Shown here: in pieces, positions 16,935 to 25,779 of the stretch
Numbering within the stretch: position 1 is the stretch's first letter
Layout: every line of letters starts with the position of its first letter
Assembly: GCA_965277075.1 (NCBI GenBank)
Contig: OZ255707.1
Location: 1,054,001-1,118,000 of the forward strand
From: Lustribacter sp965277075
GTDB taxonomy: Bacteria; Vulcanimicrobiota; Vulcanimicrobiia; Vulcanimicrobiales; Vulcanimicrobiaceae
DNA length: 64,000 nucleotides
Direction: 5' to 3'
The notes under the pieces: generated by a model
Database searches by the model: none
Told to the model about the DNA's origin: nothing
What the model saw: only the letters and a program-made list of their open reading frames with translations
Made by a program: the position numbers and the translations under genes

Positions 16935-18320
16935 ATGACAACGTTTGCCACACCCTCGCTGCGCACGAGCACCCTCGGTGTGGCGATCTACGGGAAAGTT
17001 TTCGACGGGACACTGAGCCCGCCGGTCGAGGACGGAGCGGTCGTCGTCGAGGGTGAGCGCATCGCCTGGGTAGGCCGCCGCGACGACATTCCCCCGCAGT
17101 ACGGCGGCCCCGATTATGAGCAGATATCGTTGCCCGGACGAAGTGTGCTCCCCGGCTTGATCGACGGCCACACGCACATCTCGTTTGGTGAGGCGCGATC
17201 GGAAGAGGAACTCGCGCTGTACACGCCCGTCGAGTTCCGCGCGATCAAGGCGATCTGGAATGCTAAGAAAGTTCTGCAAGCCGGCGTAACGAGCGCGTTC
17301 GACGCGGCGACAACATACGATGTCGCTCAAGCGGTCCGAGATGCGATCGATGCCGGTATGTTCGAAGGCCCGCGGTTCGCCGTCTCAGGCCGTCAACTGA
17401 CCACGCATCAGGGTCTGGAAGATTCGTTTCCGAACAACGTGCAGTTCCCGCTCGGCCAAGCCGGCGTGCTCGTCAAGAGCAAAGACGAGATTGTTGAGGC
17501 CATTCGCTATCAGGTGAAGGACCGCGTCGACGCAATCAAGGTGTCCGGCTCGAACGACTCGCTGATTGCGCCGGATTCGCTCGATGGAGCGGCGTTCACG
17601 TTCGAAGAGTTTAAACTGATCGCCGAAGAGACGCATCGGCTCGGAAAAATCTGCACCGTTCACGCACGCTCGCGCGATGCAGTCCTCAACGCCGCGCGCG
17701 CCGGGTTCGACATGATCTTCCACGCCTCGTACATCGACGACGAGGGGATTGAGGCGTGCTTGAAAAGCGGATGCGCGATCAACCCGACGTTGACGCTCCT
17801 CGTGAACATCGTTGAAGGCACCGAGAGTATGGCCGGCGTTTCGGGCGTCGACGCCTTCAAACGCGAGATCGAAGCGGCTGCTACGAACTTGACCAAAGCG
17901 TATCGCGCCGGCGTTCCGTTCATTGCGGGATCCGAAAGCGGCTGGTCCCCGGTGCCCTATGGCGAGTGGCATGCACGCGAGATGCAGATATTTGTCGATC
18001 TCTTCGGCTTACAGCCGCTCGAGGCGATCCATTCCGCCACCCTCGGCGCCACACGCATCCTCAAGCGATTCGGCGACCAGGTCGGCAAGCTCGAAACCGG
18101 GCGTCTCGCGGACGTGCTGGTCGTCGCCGGAGACCCGAGTGACAACGTCTCGATACTGCAACAGAAGAGCCGCTTCGATTTCGTTTTCAGAGGCGGCAAG
18201 AAGATCGACCTCACACCGCCGCCGCCGCGTCGCGAGTGGTTCTTCGAACGCCACAAAATGTTTTTAGACGGCAAATTTCATTATGACGAAAAAACCGGAA
18301 AAGGACGGATCGCGCGATGA
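16935..18320 (+). CDS. Amidohydrolase (imidazolonepropionase-like)
   Basis: A 461-residue metal-dependent hydrolase. It has the N- and C-terminal small beta domain plus TIM barrel. Metal motifs are GHTH (His79, His81), the Lys202 in DAIKVSG that may be carboxylated, His243 in VHARS and His263 in FHASYID. The position usually occupied by metal Asp reads GSESG (Glu334), a conservative change. The ATG at 16935 is preceded by GGAAG; a longer reading would overlap the hydrolase. The C-terminus overlaps the Rieske alpha start by four bases (ATGA). The substrate is likely a cyclic amide or lactone. Confidence 0.85.
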   Translation: MTTFATPSLRTSTLGVAIYGKVFDGTLSPPVEDGAVVVEGERIAWVGRRDDIPPQYGGPDYEQISLPGRSVLPGLIDGHTHISFGEARSEEELALYTPVEFRAIKAIWNAKKVLQAGVTSAFDAATTYDVAQAVRDAIDAGMFEGPRFAVSGRQLTTHQGLEDSFPNNVQFPLGQAGVLVKSKDEIVEAIRYQVKDRVDAIKVSGSNDSLIAPDSLDGAAFTFEEFKLIAEETHRLGKICTVHARSRDAVLNAARAGFDMIFHASYIDDEGIEACLKSGCAINPTLTLLVNIVEGTESMAGVSGVDAFKREIEAAATNLTKAYRAGVPFIAGSESGWSPVPYGEWHAREMQIFVDLFGLQPLEAIHSATLGATRILKRFGDQVGKLETGRLADVLVVAGDPSDNVSILQQKSRFDFVFRGGKKIDLTPPPPRREWFFERHKMFLDGKFHYDEKTGKGRIAR

Positions 18321-19612
18321 CTACGATGACCAACTACACCTCCGAATACTTTCGAAGCCTTGTCCAGGACGACCGCGTCCACCGGTCGATTTATACGGAC
18401 CCGAACATTTTTGCGCTCGAAACGGAACGCATCTTCTCACGTGTCTGGATGTACGTCGGACACGAGAGTCAAGTCCCGAATCCGGGCGACTTCTTCTGCA
18501 CGACGCTCGCGGGCCAACCGGTGGTGTTGACCCGACATCTCGACGGCGGCGTTCGCGTCATATTCAACCGTTGTGGACATCGCGGCGCCAAAGTCCTCAA
18601 CGTGGAATCCGGCCACGGGCGCGTCTTCACGTGCATGTACCACGGCTGGTCGTTCCATCCCGACGGAGCCCTCGCCGGCGTACCGATGCGACGAGATTTT
18701 CCGGAGGAGACGTTATGCGACCCGCAACTCGGCATGGTCCGGCTTCCCCGGATCGAGCTTTATCGCGGATTCGTCTTCGCAAGCCTCAACTCCGACGTTG
18801 TGCCATTGCACGACTATCTTGGCGACGCGCGCCATGGGATCGATGAACTTGTCGATCGTTCCCCGGACGGCGAAATCGAATACTGGGCCGGTTGCCATCG
18901 CTATGAATACAACGGCAATTGGAAGCTACAGTTCGAAAACATGGCCGATACCTACCATCCAGCTGCGACGCACGCGTCCACGGTCGGCCCCGACGGCCGG
19001 CAATTCAAACGTCGCTCCGGATCTACCGGCGGAAGCTCGCCTTTCTATGCCGCGAACGGGGAGGCCATCGTCTCGCAAACCGGCGTCCGCGGATTTCGTA
19101 ATGGGCACACGTCGGAGGCCTCGATCTTTCGCGAAGAGCAAGCCGGCGGAACGTGGGATGAGTACCGCGGATTGCTCGTTGCACGCCACGGCGAGGATCG
19201 CACGCGAGAAATTCTCAAGAACCGACGCCATAGCATGAGCCTCTTCCCGAGCGTCGACATTCTCATCGCGCAGACCGCCGTTCGGGTCATTCGCCCGATC
19301 AGCGTCGACAAGACCGAAGTGCTGGTCTATCCGGTCCGGCTCAAAGGTGCTCCACAGCATATCTCCACGGAGATCGTGCGGTATGTGAACATGACCCATT
19401 CCGCATCGTCTTTCGTGCAAAGCGATGATCTCGAGGCGTTCGAGCGCTCACAGATCGGTTTCCGTGCCAGCGGGAGCGATTGGATCATCACGGCACGTGG
19501 GATCGGCGAGGAGACCGACGAGGGCAACGGCGTCTTCTACGGTGATCGCGCAAGCGAAGTGGGTCAGCGGATGAGCCACTTTGCATGGCGCGATCTTATG
19601 AGTGCAGCGTAA
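18317..19612 (+). CDS. Aromatic-ring-hydroxylating dioxygenase alpha subunit
   Basis: A 431-residue Rieske large subunit of the multi-subunit naphthalene/benzoate-type group. The Rieske cluster is bound by Cys86, His88, Cys106 and His109 (CGH...CMYHGWSFH). The catalytic iron motif DTYHPAATH gives Asp211, His214 and His219, the spacing of naphthalene dioxygenase. It is followed directly by the beta subunit gene, so an alpha3beta3 enzyme is expected. No ferredoxin or reductase is in the operon. It overlaps the amidohydrolase stop by four bases. Confidence 0.93.
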   Translation: MTTMTNYTSEYFRSLVQDDRVHRSIYTDPNIFALETERIFSRVWMYVGHESQVPNPGDFFCTTLAGQPVVLTRHLDGGVRVIFNRCGHRGAKVLNVESGHGRVFTCMYHGWSFHPDGALAGVPMRRDFPEETLCDPQLGMVRLPRIELYRGFVFASLNSDVVPLHDYLGDARHGIDELVDRSPDGEIEYWAGCHRYEYNGNWKLQFENMADTYHPAATHASTVGPDGRQFKRRSGSTGGSSPFYAANGEAIVSQTGVRGFRNGHTSEASIFREEQAGGTWDEYRGLLVARHGEDRTREILKNRRHSMSLFPSVDILIAQTAVRVIRPISVDKTEVLVYPVRLKGAPQHISTEIVRYVNMTHSASSFVQSDDLEAFERSQIGFRASGSDWIITARGIGEETDEGNGVFYGDRASEVGQRMSHFAWRDLMSAA

Positions 19613-19618
19613 ACGATT

Positions 19619-20158
19619 GTGAGTAAGATGATGACGAATACCGATCTTCTCGAGGCCGCGACGGTCGGCAGCCCGTTCTTGGGCAATGAACGCGAGCTAC
19701 AATCCTTTGTCGAGTTTGAGGCAGCCTTGCTGGATGAGCGACGCTTCGAAGAATGGACGAACCTATTTGCGGAAGACGGAGTCTATTGGGTCCCCGCAAA
19801 GGCGGGGCAGGCTGACCCTCTCACCCATGTTTCCCTGTTCTACGACGACAAGCCGACGATGCACATCCGTGTGCAGCGGTTGCGGCACCCGCAGATTCAC
19901 TGCCAAGATCCGCCGTCCGCGACGGTGCGGCTCGTCTCAAACTTCACGTTCGGCGATCAGGATGCCGAGCTATCAGAGCAGCGCGTCGCCTCGAAGTTCA
20001 TCATGCTTGAAGACCGCCCGGACGCGGAACGCCGCCTCTACGGAGGAACGTATCACCATACGTTGCGCGCGACTCCGCTAGGCCTGCGCATCGTCGAGAA
20101 GCGCGTCGAGTTGACCAACTGCGGCGGCCGTTTCCCGTCACTGAGCCAGCCTTTCTAA
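19619..20158 (+). CDS. Aromatic-ring-hydroxylating dioxygenase beta subunit
   Basis: A 179-residue SnoaL/NTF2-fold small subunit. FVEFEAALLDERRFEEWTNL and DGVYWVPAKAG match the family start, and the C-terminal KRVELTNCGGRFPSLSQPF is close to family tails. The start is GTG 19619, six bases after the alpha stop, or ATG 19628; neither has a strong Shine-Dalgarno sequence. It is the last gene of the GntR-controlled operon and converges on the AAA ATPase gene. Confidence 0.92.
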   Translation: MSKMMTNTDLLEAATVGSPFLGNERELQSFVEFEAALLDERRFEEWTNLFAEDGVYWVPAKAGQADPLTHVSLFYDDKPTMHIRVQRLRHPQIHCQDPPSATVRLVSNFTFGDQDAELSEQRVASKFIMLEDRPDAERRLYGGTYHHTLRATPLGLRIVEKRVELTNCGGRFPSLSQPF

Positions 20159-20229
20159 GCAACTTCAGATTGCCGGCATGATCAATACCGTTCTCGCTCA
20201 AGACACTGCAGAGACAGCACGCGCCGCGC

Positions 20230-21075
20230 TCACGTGTCGGCTGTTGCGAGCACATCGTCGACGTACTGCCGCAACACGAAGCGTTGCGCGTCCCGGATGC
20301 TTCGGACGGTGCCCGACTTGACGGCATCTCGCATGCGGACCTCGAGCCGGCCAACATCTTCAGGGCGAAACTGTTGTTCTTGCGCGAGCTTCATCGCGAT
20401 CTGCACCAGAATGTCGGCCGCTGGGAATGCGACGGAATACTCTAGGAAACGATCGCGGATGGCCTCGTCCACGAGGTCGGGACGATTGCTGGTAAGGACG
20501 ACGACGGTCCGGCTCGTATCCAGATCGTCGACCGCGTGGAAGAACACGCTATCCTGCGAGAAGTGCCATTCCTTGGCGTGCTGGCTGCCCCGCGCCATCA
20601 GGATCGACTCAACATCATCGAACAATAGGACAGTGCGGTGTTCAGGACCGCTGAACCCCGCCTCTGCGGCGTGGAAGATGTCCCTGATCCGTTGCTCGCT
20701 CTCGCCATAGCGCGAGCGCGCGATTTCGCTACCGTCGACGGTCGCCATCACGATAGCCGCGTCGTCGCCGCGATCGCGCGCACGACACCCAAGCTCAAAC
20801 GCGAGTCGCCTCGCCAAGGTCGTCTTGCCGGTCCCCGGCGGCCCACTGAGGAAAAATCCCTTGACGAGCCCGCGCCGCACGTCCGACGACCATTGGTGTT
20901 CGACGATTCGGGTTAGTTCCCGAAGAATCTCGAAGTACGGGGCGCCGATGATGTCACGCGTCGTTCGATCGCTGTTGTCATATGGTTCGCCGAACTGCTC
21001 ACGCAAATCGTCGAAGCGCAGCAAATTGCTGTCGTGTAGCGGAGCGTGCGTGTGCTCGTGGTGATGGTCGCTCAT
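20230..21075 (-). CDS. AAA-family ATPase with His-rich N-terminus
   Basis: A 281-residue single-module classic AAA protein. Walker A is GPPGTGKT (78-85), Walker B reads LLFDDVES (Asp-Asp rather than Asp-Glu), sensor 1 and arginine-finger region are SNRPDLVDEAIRDRF, and a pore-loop-like SRYGESEQ follows the first strand pair. The N-terminus carries a metal-binding-looking cluster (DHHHEHTHAPLHD, residues 3-15). The ATG at 21075 is chosen because the upstream extension overlaps the binding-protein gene. It is last in a cupin/binding-protein operon, beside Rieske genes. A role as remodelling or metal-site chaperone of an oxygenase (CbbX/NorQ logic) is speculation. Confidence 0.85.
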   Translation of the reverse strand: MSDHHHEHTHAPLHDSNLLRFDDLREQFGEPYDNSDRTTRDIIGAPYFEILRELTRIVEHQWSSDVRRGLVKGFFLSGPPGTGKTTLARRLAFELGCRARDRGDDAAIVMATVDGSEIARSRYGESEQRIRDIFHAAEAGFSGPEHRTVLLFDDVESILMARGSQHAKEWHFSQDSVFFHAVDDLDTSRTVVVLTSNRPDLVDEAIRDRFLEYSVAFPAADILVQIAMKLAQEQQFRPEDVGRLEVRMRDAVKSGTVRSIRDAQRFVLRQYVDDVLATADT

Positions 21076-21166
21076 CGCATGCCAAGCGTTCGCGAACCGA
21101 CTGAGGATGCGACGCGCAGTCGCGTGGCGGAGTTCACGTAGACATTCACTGCTTCCTAGCCGCTTC

Positions 21167-22102
21167 CTAGCCTTGGTCGATAATATCCCGCGCGTCGAAG
21201 GCCGCTGGAATAACGTGGTAGGCCGCAAAGGCGTCGATGATCGGTTGGATCAACCGTGGTTCTGCCGTCGTACCGATTGTTGTCCGCGTCATCGAGCGGA
21301 TGATGGTTGGATCGATGCCTGTGAAGCGCGACAGGATGTCAACCGTCGCTTCGGGGTGCTGGTTCGCGTACTGCCCGGTTTCCGCGATCATGCGTTTGAA
21401 TCCATTTGCGATTGGGCGATTCTTCGCAGCCCACGTCGTCGTCGTGAAGTAGGCGGCCCATACGAATCTTCTCCCGAAAGCGTCAAATGTGTGCGCGGCC
21501 ATTCGAATGCCACCGCGCGCAAGCGCCTCGCCCATACTTGGGTTGTCGATTACACCGGCATCAACGCGTTTTAATTCCACGGCGGCGGCGATCGCCGCGG
21601 AGGGAACTTCGAGAAATCTGACTCGTCGGCTATCGCCGCCGTTGTGGTCGATCCAATCCTTGACCGAGATCGCGCTCATGTCATCGAGCCCCGGGACCGC
21701 GATAACCTTGTCGTTGAAGTCGGCGGCAGTGCGTAGGGGTGAGTCATGCGGCACGACCAAGCCGATGACCGGCGCGTCGGAATTATAGACCGCAGCCGGT
21801 GCCAGGATCGTAAACGGGACGCCTCTCATGTGTGCGGTGATAAGCGAGAGCATGTTGGTCTTGCCGATGTCGATGGATCCGCCTGCGACGGCCGCCGCGA
21901 CAGCGGAGCCGCTGTTCGCCTTTTGAATGTCGACGAGAAACCCGGCCCGCTGAAAGGCACCGTTCTGCTGTCCGATCAACGCCGCAAGAATATCCTCGAC
22001 CGGTGCGCTTGCAATCGTCACTGTCCGCATCGTCTGCGCCGCAACGCGCTGCGGTGTTGCGGCGGCCGCAGTCACCAAGCCGGCAAAGGTTCGACGATTC
22101 AT
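21167..22102 (-). CDS. NMT1/THI5-family substrate-binding protein
   Basis: A 311-residue binding protein with a Tat-like or Sec signal (NRRTFAGLVTAAAATPQRVAAQ). Family segments are FQRAGFLVDIQKANSG, IDIGKTNMLSLI, ISVKDWIDHNGGDSRRVRFLEVP. The C-terminal MTRTTIGTTAEPRLIQPIID belongs to the shared orphan binding-protein motif. It lies three bases downstream of the cupin stop and upstream of the AAA ATPase. No ABC permease or ATPase is in the operon. It is probably secreted to the periplasm; the ligand is unknown. Confidence 0.88.
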   Translation of the reverse strand: MNRRTFAGLVTAAAATPQRVAAQTMRTVTIASAPVEDILAALIGQQNGAFQRAGFLVDIQKANSGSAVAAAVAGGSIDIGKTNMLSLITAHMRGVPFTILAPAAVYNSDAPVIGLVVPHDSPLRTAADFNDKVIAVPGLDDMSAISVKDWIDHNGGDSRRVRFLEVPSAAIAAAVELKRVDAGVIDNPSMGEALARGGIRMAAHTFDAFGRRFVWAAYFTTTTWAAKNRPIANGFKRMIAETGQYANQHPEATVDILSRFTGIDPTIIRSMTRTTIGTTAEPRLIQPIIDAFAAYHVIPAAFDARDIIDQG

Positions 22103-22105
22103 TAA

Positions 22106-23101
22106 CTACCGGGTGCGCTCACGCTCGCGCAGGATAGGTCCGGCCTCAATCGGCTTACCGTCGCCGTCATAGATTCGTTGGTTCGTGAATCCTTCGGGCC
22201 ACACGCTCGTGAACCACACGCGAATTCCGAAGCCAATGCGCAATTGTTTGATCGGATTCGGGTTGTCGTTCGTGTGTTCGTGCTCCCACATTGCGGGCGG
22301 CACGTAGAGCACATCGCCCGCTGCCCAAGGCACCATTTTGCCCTGCATCTCCGTGTAGCCCTCGCCTTCAACGGCATAAACGACGGCCTCGAGATGCTTG
22401 TGCCGGCCACTGTGGTGATAAGGCGGCTCTTCCCACAAATGCGTGACCGCGACGCTGATTGCCCGAAAGCCGTTTTTCGGGACGGCCAAGTACTGGACAA
22501 AATCGTGCTGCTTTTTCACGGCCGCAATGTTTCCCTGAGGGTTATATGAATCGTCGTCTGCCGGAGCATCCTCAATGTGAATGATAGCGCGAGTTCCGTC
22601 GGGATAGTACTGCGATTGCTCCGCCGGTATTGCGACCGGTTCGACGGCGTCGCTCGGGCCGCAGGTATCTAGCTGTTCGAGGCGCGCTAAACGCACGAAG
22701 CGTTCCAGGTCGAACGTCATACCCGAGATATACAAGACCGGCACAGCTCCAGTGTTGAAATGCTGGTGTTCGGCATAGAAAGGAATTTGCAGCGTGCTAT
22801 GCTTATGCCAGTCGAAACGATGACCGGCCACGATGCTGTATCCTTCACCTTCGAGAATATGCATCGATTCCTCACCGTGCCGATGCTTGCCGGTGTGCCA
22901 CCCGACGGGAATCTCTGCTTTTAGGACGTTGCTTCCCATGGTAGCGTAGCCCAGCTCATTGCCGACCATGAGCTTCACCTTAGCGTCCTGCGGCGTGCTC
23001 ACCCACGGAATCTCTTTATCCCGCGCGACGACGGGCGACGACGCAAGGGTATCCCGAATGTGATCCTGCGCTTCTAACCAATCGTCGTAAAACGTCTTCA
23101 T
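22106..23101 (-). CDS. Bicupin protein, gentisate 1,2-dioxygenase-like
   Basis: A 331-residue protein with two cupin domains. The first shows GWHTGKHRHGEESMHILEGEGY (His73, His75, Glu77/78) and His112/His114; the second shows HHSGRHKHLEAVVYAVEGEGY and a closing HEHTND. These are the metal ligands of Fe(II) cupins such as gentisate or 1-hydroxy-2-naphthoate dioxygenases. The ATG at 23101 follows GGATGG and begins at KTFYDDW. It is the first gene of an operon with a binding protein and AAA ATPase, divergent from a 2-aminomuconate-deaminase-like gene. Ring cleavage of a hydroxylated aromatic acid is the likely function. Confidence 0.82.
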   Translation of the reverse strand: MKTFYDDWLEAQDHIRDTLASSPVVARDKEIPWVSTPQDAKVKLMVGNELGYATMGSNVLKAEIPVGWHTGKHRHGEESMHILEGEGYSIVAGHRFDWHKHSTLQIPFYAEHQHFNTGAVPVLYISGMTFDLERFVRLARLEQLDTCGPSDAVEPVAIPAEQSQYYPDGTRAIIHIEDAPADDDSYNPQGNIAAVKKQHDFVQYLAVPKNGFRAISVAVTHLWEEPPYHHSGRHKHLEAVVYAVEGEGYTEMQGKMVPWAAGDVLYVPPAMWEHEHTNDNPNPIKQLRIGFGIRVWFTSVWPEGFTNQRIYDGDGKPIEAGPILRERERTR

Positions 23102-23118
23102 ATTCCATCCGAGCTTCA

Positions 23119-23172
23119 AATTATCAACGCATCGAATTATCAACTGAACGAATTTTTTTGTACGTGAACGAA
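23119..23172. promoter_or_regulatory. Two pairs of direct repeats in the cupin/RidA divergent region
   Basis: AATTATCAAC occurs at 23119-23128 and 23135-23144 (16 bp apart), and TGAACGAA at 23145-23152 and 23165-23172 (20 bp apart, two helical turns). This is an AT-rich 200-bp divergent promoter region in an otherwise GC-rich window. Tandem sites for an unidentified activator or repressor are suggested. No regulator gene is adjacent. Confidence 0.5.
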
Positions 23173-23300
23173 GTATCGTATTTGTGCAGACGGTAAATCC
23201 TCTTCAGCGTCGCGACGCTTGCCCTCGACTTTTGATGAAGGGCGGCCGCCTTCGCGCGGCGACTGCTGATGAGAGCGAGCGTGCCGAAAGGGAGTCGTCG

Positions 23301-23708
23301 ATGTCCGGTCTCGTTCCGGGAAGACCCGCACCACGTGCAAATTACCCGCATCTCCGTCGCGCGGGCGATTATCTCTTTGTTTCAGGAACCAGTTCACGCC
23401 GGCCCGACAACACGTTCGTCGGCGCGACTGTCGACGAAAGCGGCGCCGTAACGCTCGACATCTCGGCGCAGACGCGCGCAGTTATTACCAACATCGGTGA
23501 TATCTTGGCTTCGGAAGGCGCGTCGCTCAACGATCTCGTCGATCTTACAACGTTCCTTATTGATATCGACGATTTCGCCGCCTACAACCTCGTCTACAAC
23601 GAATTCTTCACCCTATCGGGGCCGGCGCGTACGACAGTTGCCGTGCATCAGCTGCCGCATCCACACCTTCTGATCGAAATGAAGGCGACGGCCTATCTTC
23701 CTGTCTGA
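23301..23708 (+). CDS. RidA-family 2-aminomuconate deaminase-like protein (AmnD/NbaF type)
   Basis: A 135-residue protein with the 2-aminomuconate deaminase hallmarks: PRANYPHLRRAGDYLFVSGTSSRRPDN, LDISAQTRAVITNIGDIL, and GPARTTVAVHQLPHPHLLIEM. These match from memory the AmnD/NbaF proteins that convert 2-aminomuconate to 4-oxalocrotonate and ammonia in aminophenol, 2-nitrobenzoate and kynurenine degradation. The ATG at 23301 follows AAAGGGAG. It is divergent from the cupin operon. Together with ACMSD-like and cupin genes nearby it points to amino-aromatic degradation. Confidence 0.85.
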   Translation: MSGLVPGRPAPRANYPHLRRAGDYLFVSGTSSRRPDNTFVGATVDESGAVTLDISAQTRAVITNIGDILASEGASLNDLVDLTTFLIDIDDFAAYNLVYNEFFTLSGPARTTVAVHQLPHPHLLIEMKATAYLPV

Positions 23709-23737
23709 GTCCATTGCCAAGCGCCTTCGGGGAGTGC

Positions 23738-24958
23738 CTATTCCGGCCAACCTTCGAGCAGGTCGATCGGATCGCCGTACTTCTCCGCGAGCCGAATGAC
23801 GGGTTCGTCGCGCAGCGCTTCGAGGAAGCCTTCCGTCACGAGCGGGACGTCGCCGACTTTCACCGTGCTGTCGAACGTTACGAGGTCCATGTGGATCGGC
23901 GGCTCTTCCCAGTTCGGTATTACGCGGCGCACGTAGCGGCTCGGACCCGCGAGATCGATCCCAAAGTGCAACGCGCCCGGCGAGTTCGAGCCGGCCGGAT
24001 AGAGCGTATGCCGTGGCGCCTTCGGGTTGAAGCCACAGCCCAGCTCGACGAGCTGGCCGCCGACGAGCATCTCGCGCAGATCTACGGCGTCGGTCGACTC
24101 GCCGGTCACCTCGACGATGCGATCGTCTTGCCACCGGATGCCGATGCGCTCGGCGAACGGCCGCGGGAAGCCGACCGCCCACTGCGGATAGATGGTCCCG
24201 TTGAGCGGCATCACCGCGTTCTCGCGATCGATCTTGAGCGCTGTCCGCTCATATACGTTCGGTCCGTGGGTCGAGAGATAGTGCACGTATGCACCGGGTT
24301 TGTCAGCGAGCAGTTCGCCCTTCCAGCGATTGGTGTTCATCAGTTGCTCGGCCCACTCGGGCGTGACGTCGTACTGCCAATTGGACCCGCGGCGATCGGT
24401 GATCGTTAATGGGCCGGTCATCGCGCCGCGCAGATAGCGCGCGGCCGTCGCGCGCACGATCTCGCCGACAATCTCGATCGGGAAGCGCGCTTGCGGCGTA
24501 TCGAGCAGATCGAGGTCACGAAAATAGGTGATCTTTACCCAGCGTTGGCCCTGCTCGCGCCGCAGCTTCATCGCGTGTGGATCGCTTACTGAACAGAACC
24601 ACGTCGACACCACGAACGTCGCCTTATCGAGGATGACTTTTACGTCCTCGGGAATTTCGGTCTGCTGCGTCGACGGATAAACGATCGCCGTCGGCTTCGG
24701 TCCGCGCGAGCGCGAGAAACCATCGATTGCGTTGACGACGCGCGGGTCGATCAACCTGTCGAGCAACAATACGACGCGGTCGTCGTTGTGGATGTCAAAC
24801 ATCTTGGTGAAGTTGTCGAGCGCGCCGAAGAAGTTCAGCGTGCGCATCGCATCGGAGACTTCGCCGACAGGCATCGCCCGCCCGACGCGCTCGAGGTAGC
24901 TGCGCGCACCGATATCGATCTGCGGACTGATTTCAACGGGCCGATCAAAGGTACTCAT
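23738..24958 (-). CDS. M29/NicX-like metalloprotein (2,5-dihydroxypyridine 5,6-dioxygenase family)
   Basis: A 406-residue protein whose C-terminal half has the aminopeptidase-T/NicX arrangement: ELGCGFNP (Glu305), ALHFGID (His331) and IHMDLV (His356, Asp358). In NicX, two His and an Asp in HxD bind the Fe(II) that opens 2,5-dihydroxypyridine. The N-terminal 200 residues are longer than NicX. The ATG at 24958 overlaps the permease stop by four bases. It is the only enzyme in a complete Ssu/Tau-type importer operon, so it probably acts on the imported compound. Both peptidase and dioxygenase activity are possible; I favour the dioxygenase from context. Confidence 0.7.
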   Translation of the reverse strand: MSTFDRPVEISPQIDIGARSYLERVGRAMPVGEVSDAMRTLNFFGALDNFTKMFDIHNDDRVVLLLDRLIDPRVVNAIDGFSRSRGPKPTAIVYPSTQQTEIPEDVKVILDKATFVVSTWFCSVSDPHAMKLRREQGQRWVKITYFRDLDLLDTPQARFPIEIVGEIVRATAARYLRGAMTGPLTITDRRGSNWQYDVTPEWAEQLMNTNRWKGELLADKPGAYVHYLSTHGPNVYERTALKIDRENAVMPLNGTIYPQWAVGFPRPFAERIGIRWQDDRIVEVTGESTDAVDLREMLVGGQLVELGCGFNPKAPRHTLYPAGSNSPGALHFGIDLAGPSRYVRRVIPNWEEPPIHMDLVTFDSTVKVGDVPLVTEGFLEALRDEPVIRLAEKYGDPIDLLEGWPE

Positions 24959-25779
24959 GCGGGTTTCTCCCATGGTAGAATGCGTCGTTCGAGCCAACCG
25001 AACGCGAGGAACGAAGCGAGACCGATCACCCCGGTCACCGCGAGACCGGCGACCGAGCGCGAGAGCGAGAGGATCTGCCACGAATTCCAAATCACGTGGC
25101 CGATACCGTTGTCGGCCACGAGAAACTCAACCGCTATCGTACTCACGAGCGCCAGGCCGAGCGCGATGCGGAACCCAGCCGCGATCGTGGGCAGCACGGC
25201 GGGGAAAACAATGCGCGTGTACAGGTCGCTCACGCGCGTCTCGAAGCTCGTAGCGACGTCGAGAAAGATGGGATCGATCGTGCGCACCGCGTTCGCCGTT
25301 ACGATCAACATTGTGAAAAACGGTCCCAGTGCGACCATGATCAAATTTGAGCGTTCGTTCTGTCCAACCAGGATGAGCACCAGCGGGAAGAGCGCGATGT
25401 GCGGCAGCGGGTAGAGCATATTCACGAGCGGCTGCAAAATCGCGCGCGGCCAAGCGAAAATGCCCATCGTCAGCCCGACCAGTACGCCCGGTATGACGCC
25501 GGCCACCAACCCGCTGAGATAGCGCACGAGCGTCGCTCCGACTTGTCCCAGAAAGCCTTCTTGCGTCGTCATCGTGACGAGCGTCGCGGCAATCTGAGTC
25601 GGCGGTGCAATGATGCGCCGGTCGACGATGTTCGTTCGCGAAAGCAACTCCCACAACAGCACAAAGGCGATCGGACTCGCCCAGCTTACCCACGCCGGCG
25701 GCGCGACGGTTCGGCGCAATTTCGCTGAGCGCGGGCGCCGCTCGCGGGGCTGCACAACATTCGCGCCCGCCACCCTCAT
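24955..25779 (-). CDS. SsuC/TauC-type ABC transporter permease
   Basis: A 274-residue inner-membrane permease with about six membrane segments, the first at IAFVLLWELL. The EAA loop is readable around FLDVATSFETRVSDLYTRIVFPAVLPTIAAG. Family members import sulfonates, nitrate or aromatic acids together with NMT1/SsuA binding proteins. It overlaps the ATPase and the NicX-like gene by four bases on each side, so the four genes form one translational unit. Confidence 0.92.
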   Translation of the reverse strand: MRVAGANVVQPRERRPRSAKLRRTVAPPAWVSWASPIAFVLLWELLSRTNIVDRRIIAPPTQIAATLVTMTTQEGFLGQVGATLVRYLSGLVAGVIPGVLVGLTMGIFAWPRAILQPLVNMLYPLPHIALFPLVLILVGQNERSNLIMVALGPFFTMLIVTANAVRTIDPIFLDVATSFETRVSDLYTRIVFPAVLPTIAAGFRIALGLALVSTIAVEFLVADNGIGHVIWNSWQILSLSRSVAGLAVTGVIGLASFLAFGWLERRILPWEKPA

